DNA of 64,000 bases, from positions 1-64,000 of the forward strand of contig BJHK01000016.1 in the NCBI GenBank assembly GCA_014192425.1, in the 5' to 3' direction. Positions 56,266 through 64,000 of this stretch are shown here, piece by piece (the first letter of the stretch is position 1; the number at the start of each line of letters is the position of its first letter). The notes beneath the pieces were generated by a model. That model saw only the letters and a list, made by a program, of their open reading frames with translations. It searched no databases and was not told where the DNA came from. This stretch comes from Planctomycetia bacterium (GTDB lineage: Bacteria > Planctomycetota > Planctomycetia > Pirellulales > UBA1268). Position numbers and translations under genes: made by a program.

Positions 56266-56655
56266 ATGTCAGACGCGCACGAGATCGCAATCCGCGTCCG
56301 CTACCAGGAGACCGACGGCCAACGCCGGGTGCATCACGCCAACTTCATCACCTACTTCGAGATCGGCAGGACGGAGATGCTCCGGTCGCAGGGGCTCACC
56401 TATCGGGAGTTCGAGACCGCTGGTCTGTTCCTCGTGGTCGCCGACATCTCCTGCCGGTACGTCGCCGCGGCGGAATACGACGACCTGCTGCTCCTGCGCA
56501 CGCGGGTGGAGAAGGTGGGTGCCGCCCACGTCTGCCATGCCTATGAGCTGCACCGCGGCTCCATGCTGATCGCCACGGGGACGAGCACCGTGGTCTGCGT
56601 CGATCGCGAGGGGCGGGTGCGGCGCCTCCCCGCCTGGATGCCGGAGCGTCGCTGA
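56266..56655 (+). CDS. Acyl-CoA thioesterase, 4HBT/YbgC type
   Basis: A 129-aa hotdog-fold protein. The N-terminal motif RYQETDGQRRVHHANFITYF contains the catalytic aspartate and the HHANF segment of the 4-hydroxybenzoyl-CoA thioesterase group, and the C-terminal TGTSTVVCVDREGR completes the fold. YbgC-like enzymes hydrolyse short acyl-CoA thioesters, often near the envelope Tol-Pal genes, which are not seen here. It is divergent from the ACT gene, with a 185-nt gap. Confidence 0.85.
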   Translation: MSDAHEIAIRVRYQETDGQRRVHHANFITYFEIGRTEMLRSQGLTYREFETAGLFLVVADISCRYVAAAEYDDLLLLRTRVEKVGAAHVCHAYELHRGSMLIATGTSTVVCVDREGRVRRLPAWMPERR

Positions 56656-56664
56656 CACGTCCGC

Positions 56665-57414
56665 TCAGTGCAGCGGCTCGAACATGAACCGCTGCTCGCC
56701 GCACAGAAACTGCGAAGGCACGGTCATGGCAACGGCCGCTTCAATTCGCACCCAGAGCCCGTTCATGCCGGCATTTTCGATCCTCCACCCGTGGTGCGAG
56801 CGGAGCACCGTCGCGTGGACAGGGCTGACGAAAGGATCATCGAGCCCGATGCCGGCGTTGGTACCGGCCCGGCCGATCGTCGTCGTCGGAGCGTGGCACT
56901 CGTGCCGTGTCCCATCACCACTGGCGTGCATCTCGACGAACACCCCTGCCGTGAGGTCGAGCGTCTGGAAGCGGAGTCGCGTGGAGCCGATCTGGAGCAC
57001 CGTGCCCGGCCGGAGCCGGGCGCTGGCGGCCCGCACGAACGTGCCGCCGACGCTGCCGAGGTCGGAGAGTCGCCAGCCGGCGTTGCCGACCCGCTCGATG
57101 ACGGCATGCCGTGGGGACATCGAGATGTCGTGGGGGATGACGATCTCCCCCTCACTGCGGCCTATCACAAGCCGGTCGCCCCGCATCCGCACCAACTCGC
57201 CATCCTCGCCGATGTCGTCGAGCACCTTCACGAGGGCCATCCGGGCCCGGACCGTCGGCCGGTAGGCCGCAACCTCCTCTGCTGCAGAATGGGTGGCGGC
57301 TGGCATGTGGGTGGCGGCTGGCGGGCGCAGGACCCGGGCCCAGGCATCGAAACTCTCCGGCGGACGGCCGTCCTTCGCGGCCGGCGACACGATCCGTCCT
57401 TTGGCAACGTTCAT
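56665..57414 (-). CDS. Protein with two FHA domains
   Basis: A 249-aa soluble protein. The first FHA domain (about 60-150) contains RLVIGRSEGEIVIPHDISMS, SPRHAVIERV and LGSVGGTFVRAA, which keep the Arg, Ser, His and Asn/Gly-type pattern for phosphothreonine recognition. A second, divergent FHA-like half follows (TTTIGRAGTNAGIGLDDPFV with SPVHATVLR). FHA proteins dock to phosphorylated threonines made by Hanks kinases; a kinase gene lies 5 kb away at 50869. The start at 57414 is used because the upstream region is a hairpin-rich non-coding stretch. Confidence 0.82.
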   Translation of the reverse strand: MNVAKGRIVSPAAKDGRPPESFDAWARVLRPPAATHMPAATHSAAEEVAAYRPTVRARMALVKVLDDIGEDGELVRMRGDRLVIGRSEGEIVIPHDISMSPRHAVIERVGNAGWRLSDLGSVGGTFVRAASARLRPGTVLQIGSTRLRFQTLDLTAGVFVEMHASGDGTRHECHAPTTTIGRAGTNAGIGLDDPFVSPVHATVLRSHHGWRIENAGMNGLWVRIEAAVAMTVPSQFLCGEQRFMFEPLH

Positions 57415-57436
57415 CGGATTCTCCGTTCGGGCGCCC

Positions 57437-57466
57437 CTGGCGGGCAGGCCGCGGCCTGCCCGCCAG
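57437..57466. repeat. Perfect 30-bp palindrome
   Basis: CTGGCGGGCAGGCCG is followed without gap by its reverse complement, centred between 57451 and 57452. A 7-bp hairpin (57509-57529, GGCGGGC/GCCCGCC) lies close by, with shorter inverted repeats up to about 57650. The palindrome sits 23 bp upstream of the FHA start codon and could be a regulator-binding site, a REP-type element or a cruciform-forming site. Confidence 0.8.
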
Positions 57467-57663
57467 AATATTCGCGGCCAGAGTGTCCGCTTATTCCCGC
57501 GGGGCTCCGGCGGGCTGCGTTTGCCCGCCCCAACGCGGCCGCCGACACTGGCAACGGGATCCGCAGGCAGGTGGTCACCGTGCTCCACGGCCGGATTCCC
57601 TTATCCCACGCCGGCGGCCTGCCTGTGCATGCCTCCGGGCATGCCTCCCCGGAGACTAGACCC

Positions 57664-57915
57664 ATGTCACTCGCCGCCGAACGCGAATTCACCCACATCG
57701 GGGAGACGTCGGGCTGCTCGGACCACGACCACGATCTGATCCACGAATTGAGCCGTCGGCTCGACGCCCTGTGGCGGTACGACCAGTACATCGCCAACGC
57801 CGAGTGGCGCGAAGACCTGCGGCAGTTCTGGATGGACGCCAAGGCGGTCGAGAAGCAGGGCATCCAGCGGCTCAGGGAACTCATCGCCCAGGAGGTGCGC
57901 AACGGCTGCTTCTGA
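57664..57915 (+). CDS. Small helical His-rich protein
   Basis: An 83-aa soluble protein. After HIGETSGCSDHDHDLIHELS it is almost entirely helical (RLDALWRYDQYIANAEWRED and WMDAKAVEKQGIQRLREL), which could form a helical hairpin. The histidine/aspartate cluster CSDHDHD and the terminal cysteine might bind metal. The ATG at 57664 follows CCGGAGA. I do not know a named family. It is convergent with the amidohydrolase gene. Confidence 0.6.
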   Translation: MSLAAEREFTHIGETSGCSDHDHDLIHELSRRLDALWRYDQYIANAEWREDLRQFWMDAKAVEKQGIQRLRELIAQEVRNGCF

Positions 57916-57951
57916 GGGACGTCGGCGTTGGGCGGCGAGCCGTGGCAGACC

Positions 57952-59214
57952 TTACCGCGGCTCGCTGCTCGCCACCCGGCCGTTGATGACCACCGCCGTG
58001 CAGTGGGTCGTGTACTCGAAAGGGTCGCCGTCGAAGACGGCGACGTCCCCGTCGCGGCCCGGCTGCAGCGAGCCGACCCGGTCGTCGACACCGATGATTC
58101 GTGCCGCGTCGATCGTGATCGACGCCAGCGCCTCCTCGAACTCCAGGCCGTTGGCGGCGGCGATGCCGGCCTCGAAGAGGGCGACTCGGGTCTTGGGCAC
58201 GTAGCCCTCGTAGCCGCTCTGCAGGGCGACCGGGATTCCGGCCTTCCGCAGTTTCGCCGCCGTCTCGAAGCTCAGGTTTTCCGTCTCCCCCATGCCGGCC
58301 CGGCGCATGCTGGGGTGGAGGATGACCGGGACGCCGGCCGCCTTGATACGGTCGGTGACGAGATACGCTTCGGCGGCCGAATCGAGCACGAGGCGCAGCT
58401 TGAACTCGGCCGCCACCCGCAGGGCGGCGTCGATGTCGGTGGCCCGGTCGGCGGTCACGAGGAGCGGGAGTTTCCCGGCGAGCACCTCGGCGAAGGCCTC
58501 GCGGCGCAGGTCGCGGGCTGGCCGCTTGTCCGCGTCGGCAAGCTGCTGCTTGCGGACGTAGTCGAGCGTCTTGACGAACTCGGCCCGCAGCATGGCGACC
58601 GCCTTGCTCCGCGTGCCGGGGGATTTCTTGTCGGCATCGTCCGCCGGCCGGGCCCGATCGCCAAGCGTGACGGCGATCATCGCCGCCGGGCGGACGACGG
58701 CCTCGTCCACACTGTCCCCGAGCGTCTTCGCCACCATCGTCTGGCCGCTCACAAGGGCCCCCGGGGCGTGCCCGGTGTGGATCGTGGTCACGCCGAAGCC
58801 CCGGATCCACTCGATGAGCCGTTCGCGCGGGTTGTAGGAATCGATCGCCCGCAGTTCGGGCTGCAGCGGGTCTCCGCGGTCGAGCTGGTCCTGGTCCTGC
58901 TCCTGGTTGAGGTAGCCGGTGAGGCCGACCACGGTGTGGGCATCGACGAGCCCCGGCGTCACCACCTTGCCGCGGAGCTCGCGGGCGCCGGGGGGCACGG
59001 CCGCCTCGCGGGCTGGGGCGACCTGCCGGATCCGCCCGTCGACGATCACGACCACGCCGTCCTTGATCGCCGGCCCGGCCATCGTGTGGACCACGTCGCC
59101 GTAGATCGCCAGCGGGGCCGGCGGATCGGCAGCCGCCGCCGGCGCGACAGGGGACGCGAGCCAGACGGCGACGAGGAACGCGACGAGCGCTGGCGGGCAG
59201 GTGCGGCGACTCAT
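57952..59214 (-). CDS. Secreted amidohydrolase-like protein lacking metal ligands
   Basis: A 420-aa protein with a signal peptide (LVAFLVAVWLASPVAPAAAA). The composite amidohydrolase fold is plain (VVVIVDGRIRQVAP, VVTPGLVDAHTVVG, ITIDAARIIGVDDRVGSL). But the first metal motif reads DAHTVVG instead of the usual HxH, and the active-site aspartate region reads ALQSGYEGYV where its partner has HTDDP, so catalysis is doubtful. It is coupled by an ATGA overlap to the intact paralogue upstream. The two may form a complex in which this member is structural. Confidence 0.8.
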   Translation of the reverse strand: MSRRTCPPALVAFLVAVWLASPVAPAAAADPPAPLAIYGDVVHTMAGPAIKDGVVVIVDGRIRQVAPAREAAVPPGARELRGKVVTPGLVDAHTVVGLTGYLNQEQDQDQLDRGDPLQPELRAIDSYNPRERLIEWIRGFGVTTIHTGHAPGALVSGQTMVAKTLGDSVDEAVVRPAAMIAVTLGDRARPADDADKKSPGTRSKAVAMLRAEFVKTLDYVRKQQLADADKRPARDLRREAFAEVLAGKLPLLVTADRATDIDAALRVAAEFKLRLVLDSAAEAYLVTDRIKAAGVPVILHPSMRRAGMGETENLSFETAAKLRKAGIPVALQSGYEGYVPKTRVALFEAGIAAANGLEFEEALASITIDAARIIGVDDRVGSLQPGRDGDVAVFDGDPFEYTTHCTAVVINGRVASSEPR

Positions 59215-60539
59215 TTGGCGGTCTCCGCGAGGCGGCCGTCGGTGCAGCAGGCGTGCGCCGTCTGATCGCGGCTGGCGCCATACCCGCCCACGGCGAACAG
59301 CCGGTCCTCGGGGTCGTCGCGATCAAAGACCCGGCGGCCCTCGACCCAGGTCTGGAGCACCTTGGTGCGGACGGCGAGCGGGTCGCCGGACAGGATAACG
59401 AGATCGGCGTCCTTCCCTTGGTCGAGCGACCCGATGCGGTCCTCGAGCCCGAGCATCCGGGCGCCGGCCAGCGTCAGCGCCTCCAGCGCCTTGCCCCGGG
59501 ACATGCCGGCCCGGACGGCGAGGCCGGCGGTGCGGAGGAAGAGCCGGGAATCGGTGACGGGGTCGTCGGTGTGGAAGGCGCAGGGCACGCCCTCCTTCTC
59601 CAGCACCGCGCCCGTGGCCAGCGACATGTCCATGGCCTCGATCTTGCCCCCCGGGCTGTCGACGACGATCACCGAGCAGGCGGCCTGGGCACGGGCCAGG
59701 GCCCCCGCCACCTTCCAGGCCTCGCTGACGTGGTGGAGCACGACCTTGAAGCCGAACTCCTCGCGCAGCCTGAGCACCGTGAGGATGTCGTCGGCGCGGT
59801 GGGCATGGTGGTGGACGATGACGCGGCCGTCGAGGACGTCGAGCAGCCCCTCCATCTCCAGGTTGCGGTCGGGCCGCTTCGCCGGATCGTCGCCGGCGGC
59901 GCCGAGTTTCCGCCGGTACTCGAGGGCGTCGACGAACTTCTGGCGGACGATGGCCGCCGACTTCGACCGCGTTCCCGGGAATGGCGGGTCGCGCTGCGAG
60001 TTGGTGCCATTGGCCATCTTCATGCCGCCGATCATCCGGCCGTCGGCGGTCCGGTAGAGGAGATCGTCGATCGTTTGTGCCGGCCGCAGCTTGGCGTACA
60101 CGGTCTGGCCGCTGAGCAGGTGACCGGAGCCGGGCATGATGTTGAGCGTGGTCAGGCCCCCGGCCCGGCACTTGCGGAAGCCCGAGTCACGGACGTTGAT
60201 CGAGTCGAGGATCCGGACGTCGGGCTGGACGGGGGCCGAGGCATCGCCTCCCCAGCCGCCGCCGACGTGGCTGTGGGTGTCGACGAGTCCCGGCATGATC
60301 ACCCGGCCCTTGCAGTCGATCCGCTCGGCGTCGGCGGGAATGGGCGTGGTGGCCGCCGGTCCGACGGCGACGATCCGGCCCCCCACCGCCACGAGCACGC
60401 CGTCGGGGATCGCCGGCCCGGAGATCGGCAGCAGCTCGGCGCCGACGAAGGCGATCGGCCGCTGCTGGCCGCGGGCGGACGCGGCCAAGAGCAGCAGCGC
60501 GAACAGGCAGGCCCTGGCGAACGTTGCAAGGCAGGTCAT
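59211..60539 (-). CDS. Secreted amidohydrolase, metal site intact
   Basis: A 442-aa exported metal-dependent hydrolase (signal peptide FARACLFALLLLAASARG). The HxH motif is present in PGLVDTHSHVGG, further histidines occur in VIVHHHAHRADDI and VVLHHVSEAW, and the catalytic aspartate in AFHTDDPVTDSR. It resembles imidazolonepropionase-like periplasmic amidohydrolases of unknown substrate. The C-terminal TLAGARMLGLEDRIGSLDQG is typical. It precedes, and overlaps by 4 nt, a paralogue lacking those residues. tRNA-Val lies 23 nt upstream. Confidence 0.86.
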   Translation of the reverse strand: MTCLATFARACLFALLLLAASARGQQRPIAFVGAELLPISGPAIPDGVLVAVGGRIVAVGPAATTPIPADAERIDCKGRVIMPGLVDTHSHVGGGWGGDASAPVQPDVRILDSINVRDSGFRKCRAGGLTTLNIMPGSGHLLSGQTVYAKLRPAQTIDDLLYRTADGRMIGGMKMANGTNSQRDPPFPGTRSKSAAIVRQKFVDALEYRRKLGAAGDDPAKRPDRNLEMEGLLDVLDGRVIVHHHAHRADDILTVLRLREEFGFKVVLHHVSEAWKVAGALARAQAACSVIVVDSPGGKIEAMDMSLATGAVLEKEGVPCAFHTDDPVTDSRLFLRTAGLAVRAGMSRGKALEALTLAGARMLGLEDRIGSLDQGKDADLVILSGDPLAVRTKVLQTWVEGRRVFDRDDPEDRLFAVGGYGASRDQTAHACCTDGRLAETAK

Positions 60540-60562
60540 GGTGTCTCTGGGTCCTGTGTCGA

Positions 60563-60636
60563 TGGGCGACGAGGGACTCGAACCCCCAACCCCCTCGGTG
60601 TAAACGAGGTGCTCTGACCAATTGAGCTAGTCGCCC
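60563..60636 (-). tRNA. tRNA-Val (anticodon TAC)
   Basis: The minus strand folds as a 74-nt tRNA: acceptor GGGCGAC/GTCGCCC plus discriminator A, D-arm TAGCTCAATTGGTCAGAGCA, anticodon stem CCTCG/CGAGG with loop TTTACAC (anticodon TAC), and T-arm GGGGGTTCGAGTCCCTC. CCA is not encoded. It lies between aspS and the amidohydrolase pair. Confidence 0.95.
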
Positions 60637-60692
60637 GGTGGGCTGGCAGGCGGCGAGTTCACCGGGGGCAATTCACCGCCGCCGATCCGAGT

Positions 60693-62486
60693 CTACCCTC
60701 CCGGCTTCCGGGCGTCGGGCTGCGGGGGCACGACCGTGCGAATCCCCAGTTCCACGAGCTGCTTCGTCTCCACCGGCGCCGGCGCACCGGTCATCAGGTC
60801 GCTGGCTTTCTGCGTCTTCGGGAAGGCGATCACGTCACGGATGTTGTCGAGCTTGCCGAAGAGCATCACCCACCGGTCGATGCCGAGCGCGATCCCGCCG
60901 TGCGGCGGCGCGCCGCTGCCCAGGGCGTCGAGCAGGAAACCGAACCGGTCGCGGGCCACCTCCGCCGTGATGCCGAGCAGCTTGAAGACCTTCTCCTGGG
61001 TTGCGCCGTCGTGGATCCTGATCGTCCCGCCGCCCGCCTCCGAGCCGTTGATCACGAGGTCGTAGGCGACGGCGCGGCAGGCCGCCGGGTCGGATTCCAA
61101 GAGGTCGCGGTCGGCGGGCCGCGGGGCGGTGAACGGATGGTGCATCGACGCCCAGCCGCCGGTCTCTGTGTCGCGGGCGAACATTGGGAAGTCGACGACC
61201 CACGAGAAGTGCATGTGAGCGGGATCGTAGAGGCCGAGCCTGGCCCCGAGCCGTTTCCGCAGCATGTGCAGCGCCTTGCAGGTGACCTCGAACGAGTCGG
61301 CCACGATCAACGCCAGATCTCCCGGCTCGCAGCCGAGCCGCTCCCGGAGCGGCGCGGCGACCGAGCCGATGTTCTTGGCCACCGGCCCCGACCACGAGCC
61401 GTCGGGCTCGACCTTCAGCCAGACGAGCCCCTTCGCCCCTCCCTCGACGGCCACGCCGGTCAGTTCGTCGAGGTCCTTCCGCGAGAACTGCGCGGCCGCC
61501 CCCGGCACGCGGATGCCGCGGACCCGGCCGCCCCCCTCGACGGCGCCGCGGAAAACGCGAAAGTCGCTCTCACCGGCCACGGGCGTGAGATCGACGATCT
61601 CCAGGCCGAACCGCAGGTCGGGGGCGTCGTGGCCGAACCGCTCCATGCACTCGTCCCAGGTGAGCCTGGGCAGGGGGAGGGGGACGTCGAGGCCGAGGAT
61701 CTCGCGGGCCGTGCGTTGCACGAGGCCCTCGATCACCCCCATCACGTCGTCCGCCTCCACGAACGACATCTCCACGTCGAGCTGGGTGAACTCGGGCTGC
61801 CGGTCGGCCCGCAGGTCCTCGTCGCGGAAGCACTTCGCGACCTGCACGTAGCGGTCGAAGCCCGCCATCATCAGGAGCTGCTTGTAGAGCTGCGGCGACT
61901 GCGGCAGGGCGAAGAACGAGCCGTGGTCGAGCCGGCTGGGGACGAGGTAGTCGCGGGCCCCCTCGGGCGTGCTCTTGCCGAGCATCGGCGTCTCCACGTC
62001 GACGAAGCCGAGCTCGTCGAAGTGGTCGCGCATGATCTTGACGATCCGGCTGCGCAGGAAGAGGTTCTCCTGCATCGCCGGCCGGCGCAGGTCGAGCCAG
62101 CGGTTCGCGAGCCGCAGCTCTTCGCCGGGAAGCTCCGCGGCGCCGGGCTGGAAGACCGGCGTGGCGGCCTCGTTGAGCACCTCCAGCCGCCGGCAGGCGA
62201 GCTCGATCGCCCCGGTGGCGAGCCGGGGATTGGTCGTCCCCTCGGGCCGCGCGCCGACGACGCCGTGGACGAGGATCACCCACTCCGGCCGCACCGCCCG
62301 GGCCGCGGCCAGCGCGGCCGGCGGGCTGTCGGGACCGATCACGACCTGCGTTTTCCCCCAGCGGTCGCGGAGATCGACGAAGATCACCCCCTTGTGGTCG
62401 CGGATCCGGTCGACCCAGCCGCAGAGCGTGGCCTCCCCGCCGAGGTGTTCGGGACGCAGTTCGCCGCAGGTGTGGGTTCTGAGCAC
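60693..62486 (-). CDS. aspS: Aspartate--tRNA ligase
   Basis: A 597-aa class II aminoacyl-tRNA synthetase of the bacterial type. An N-terminal OB-fold (LCGWVDRIRDHKGVIFVDLR) precedes motif 1 and 2 regions (FVDVETPMLGKSTPEGARDY, then CFRDEDLRADRQPEFTQLD), a GAD insertion (about 290-420) and motif 3 (HGGIALGIDRWVMLF). Length and domains are complete. Whether it is discriminating or also charges tRNA-Asn cannot be read from this window. Confidence 0.95.
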   Translation of the reverse strand: MLRTHTCGELRPEHLGGEATLCGWVDRIRDHKGVIFVDLRDRWGKTQVVIGPDSPPAALAAARAVRPEWVILVHGVVGARPEGTTNPRLATGAIELACRRLEVLNEAATPVFQPGAAELPGEELRLANRWLDLRRPAMQENLFLRSRIVKIMRDHFDELGFVDVETPMLGKSTPEGARDYLVPSRLDHGSFFALPQSPQLYKQLLMMAGFDRYVQVAKCFRDEDLRADRQPEFTQLDVEMSFVEADDVMGVIEGLVQRTAREILGLDVPLPLPRLTWDECMERFGHDAPDLRFGLEIVDLTPVAGESDFRVFRGAVEGGGRVRGIRVPGAAAQFSRKDLDELTGVAVEGGAKGLVWLKVEPDGSWSGPVAKNIGSVAAPLRERLGCEPGDLALIVADSFEVTCKALHMLRKRLGARLGLYDPAHMHFSWVVDFPMFARDTETGGWASMHHPFTAPRPADRDLLESDPAACRAVAYDLVINGSEAGGGTIRIHDGATQEKVFKLLGITAEVARDRFGFLLDALGSGAPPHGGIALGIDRWVMLFGKLDNIRDVIAFPKTQKASDLMTGAPAPVETKQLVELGIRTVVPPQPDARKPGG

Positions 62487-62550
62487 GGTGGGAATGCCTG
62501 GAGGGAAACGGAAAAACGACGGAGATCGCGGCCCCGGCCGGCGGAAAGGC

Positions 62551-62757
62551 CTAGCCCTTCGCCTGGAAGGCCGACACGACCAGCAGGACGAGGGCCAGCA
62601 GCAGCGACAGGCCGAGGGCCGGGATCGCTCCCCAGAAGAACAGCCTCTTTGCCATCTCGGGTCCGAGCGAATCCCAGGCGAACACGCCGGTCAGCCCGAG
62701 CCCCACGAACACCAGGGACAGGCCTAACGCGATCCAGGCGAGGAGTTTGACGAGCAT
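62551..62757 (-). CDS. Small two-span membrane protein
   Basis: A 68-aa protein that is two hydrophobic helices (LLAWIALGLSLVFVGLGLTG and GLSLLLALVLLVVSAF) joined by a short polar loop (DSLGPEMAKRL). No motif is recognised. It lies between dcd and aspS, 6 nt after the dcd stop, and is probably cotranscribed with both. Confidence 0.62.
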   Translation of the reverse strand: MLVKLLAWIALGLSLVFVGLGLTGVFAWDSLGPEMAKRLFFWGAIPALGLSLLLALVLLVVSAFQAKG

Positions 62758-62763
62758 GTCCGG

Positions 62764-63372
62764 CTACCTCGCGGGGCGGGCCGCGAACAGCTCCGCGGCG
62801 GCGGCCTGCTCGGCCGCGAACTCGAGTTGCAGCTGCTGGCCCGCGTCGTCGTCGGGGGCCAGCTCGCGAAACAGCAGGCTCGGCTGGATGTCGCGGTTGT
62901 GCTGGTACTTGTCGCTGACGTACTCGGTAATCTCGCCGGCGATCTGGTGGAAGAAGATCTGGCAGATCGGCACGCCGGGATAGATCTTCACCGGCTGCAC
63001 GGCGAACATCTCCAGCGTCCAAAAACCGCAGAAGCCGACGTCACCGAAGCCGGCGGTGACGTGGACGAACAGGCCGAGGCGGCCGATGGAACTCCGCCCC
63101 TCGATCATCGGCACGAGGTTGTGGGTTTCCGTGCGCTCGACGGTGCGGCCCAGGTACAGCTGGTTGGGAGTGAGCACGAGACCGTCGGCCGGGATGCGGA
63201 TCCGCTCCACGCGGTTGCTCTTCCGCATGTCGAGCACCACCTCCTCGTAGACGAGCAGTTCGTCGTGGAGCGAGAGGTTGTAGCTGTTGGGGTTGAGCCG
63301 GGCCTCGGCGAACGGTTCGATCAAGATGTTGCGGCCGAGCTGCTGCTTGATCTCGTTCCCGGAGAGGATCAT
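62764..63372 (-). CDS. dcd: dCTP deaminase
   Basis: A 202-aa trimeric enzyme converting dCTP to dUTP (or directly to dUMP in bifunctional members). The motifs EGRSSIGRLGL and HVTAGFGDVGFCGFWTLEM, with the catalytic glutamate, and the C-terminal ICQIFFHQIAGEITEYV, are diagnostic. Starting at 63372 gives MILSGNEIKQ, the normal N-terminus; codons upstream are not conserved-looking. It is the first gene of a probable dcd-small protein-aspS group. Confidence 0.9.
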   Translation of the reverse strand: MILSGNEIKQQLGRNILIEPFAEARLNPNSYNLSLHDELLVYEEVVLDMRKSNRVERIRIPADGLVLTPNQLYLGRTVERTETHNLVPMIEGRSSIGRLGLFVHVTAGFGDVGFCGFWTLEMFAVQPVKIYPGVPICQIFFHQIAGEITEYVSDKYQHNRDIQPSLLFRELAPDDDAGQQLQLEFAAEQAAAAELFAARPAR

Positions 63373-63477
63373 GAAAAGTTCCCGTTCGCTGGCGGCGGGC
63401 GTACGGCACGATCGGGCCACGGCTGCGTCGGCGGATTGTAAGCGGGCGCGGCCAAGTCTGACAGCCTCCCATGCCAG

Positions 63478-64000
63478 TCAGCCGCGCACGCCCACCCGCG
63501 GGCAGAGATCGGCCAGCGGGCAGCCGGCGCAGCGGGGCCGGCGGGCCAGACAGACGGCCCGGCCAAGTTCGATCAGCCGGTGGCTGAAGGCGATCCACTG
63601 GTCGGATTCGAGGAGGGCGACCAGATCCCGTTCGGCCCGCACCGCGTCGGCCCGGCGGGTGAGGCCGAGGCGGCGGGAAATCCGCCCCACGTGGGTGTCC
63701 ACCACGACGCCCGTGGCGTCGCCGAACGCGGCGCCCATCACCACGTTGGCCGTCTTTCGCCCGACCCCGGGAAGCCGCACGAGGTCGGCGAACGACCTCG
63801 GGACGGCGCTGCCGTGCCGTTCGACGAGTGCCCGGCTGCAGCCGAGCAGGCTCCGGGCCTTGGCCCGGAAGAAGCCCGTGCTGCGGATCACTCCCTCGAC
63901 TTCTTCCTGGCGGGCCGCGGCGAGCGCGGCGGCGTCGGGCCAGCGCTCGAAGAGTCCCGGCGTGACGGCGTTGACCCGCTTGTCGGTGCACTGCGCGGAG
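63478..64000 (-). CDS. nth: Endonuclease III (partial, N-terminus cut by window edge)
   Basis: The right window edge cuts the 5' end; about 173 residues are visible, starting SAQCTDKRVNAVTPGLFERW. The helix-hairpin-helix LPGVGRKTANVVMG contains the catalytic lysine, VVDTHVGRISRRLGL contains the catalytic aspartate, and the C-terminus binds a 4Fe-4S cluster (CLARRPRCAGCPLADLC, spacing C-x6-C-x2-C-x5-C). This DNA glycosylase/AP lyase removes oxidised pyrimidines in base excision repair. The Lys is present, so it is Nth and not MutY. Confidence 0.92.
   Translation of the reverse strand, partial: SAQCTDKRVNAVTPGLFERWPDAAALAAARQEEVEGVIRSTGFFRAKARSLLGCSRALVERHGSAVPRSFADLVRLPGVGRKTANVVMGAAFGDATGVVVDTHVGRISRRLGLTRRADAVRAERDLVALLESDQWIAFSHRLIELGRAVCLARRPRCAGCPLADLCPRVGVRG

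Overview
The window is very GC-rich bacterial chromosome and looks like a planctomycete, most probably of the Pirellulales type. The signs are a PEP-CTERM-anchored secreted protein, a Cys/His-rich secreted protein with the FGFYGTQWRRWP motif, a Hanks-type kinase with a late membrane segment, many small zinc-ribbon and TPR proteins, an HTTM-domain membrane protein, and a Wsp-type chemosensory cluster. lpxA and an LptF/LptG permease show that the organism makes a Gram-negative outer membrane. The species assignment is inference; no rRNA gene is present.

Layout. Positions 1-3900 carry an LptF/LptG permease (minus), then comF, hemC and a NarL-type response regulator (plus). Positions 3917-4570 are a non-coding tandem duplication (295-bp unit, two near-identical copies, ending in a 32-bp minisatellite) next to xerC and a small coupled gene. 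Positions 5970-11405 hold a BshB1-like deacetylase, an M32 carboxypeptidase, a planctomycete membrane protein and an amidase. Positions 11478-23389 (minus) are a chemosensory operon in the exact wspABCDEF order, led by a membrane-anchored UrtA/AmiC-like binding protein and followed by a large secreted protein. A sigma-54 activator without receiver domain is divergent from it. Positions 24844-33491 contain lpxA, a small TPR protein, a 1452-residue TPR membrane protein, a Cys/His-rich secreted protein, tRNA-Leu and an HTTM protein. Positions 33609-45116 encode complete pyruvate and 2-oxoglutarate dehydrogenase complexes as lpd-aceE-aceF-sucA-sucB-lpd, all on the plus strand.

Positions 45206-47327 (minus) carry a secreted protein, a DUF2306-like membrane protein and an outer-membrane beta-barrel protein. 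From 47733 a near-consensus sigma-54 promoter reads into a degenerate receiver-like protein and a PEP-CTERM SUMF1-fold protein that ends at a strong terminator. Then come a polysaccharide pyruvyl transferase-like protein, a Ser/Thr kinase, a one-CxxCH secreted protein, an HD phosphohydrolase, two zinc-ribbon-type proteins, an ACT protein, a 4HBT thioesterase, an FHA protein, a coupled pair of amidohydrolases, tRNA-Val, aspS, a small membrane protein, dcd, and nth cut by the window edge.

The most interesting block is 13936-24837. Its core signalling proteins are recognisable Wsp homologues, but the usual output gene wspR (GGDEF) is absent, a substrate-binding protein is translationally coupled to the receptor, and the spacer between receptor and first CheW holds four consecutive hairpins. 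Input through a captured solute-binding protein and output through an unlinked or unrecognised target would be a new variant of this pathway; that reading is inference.
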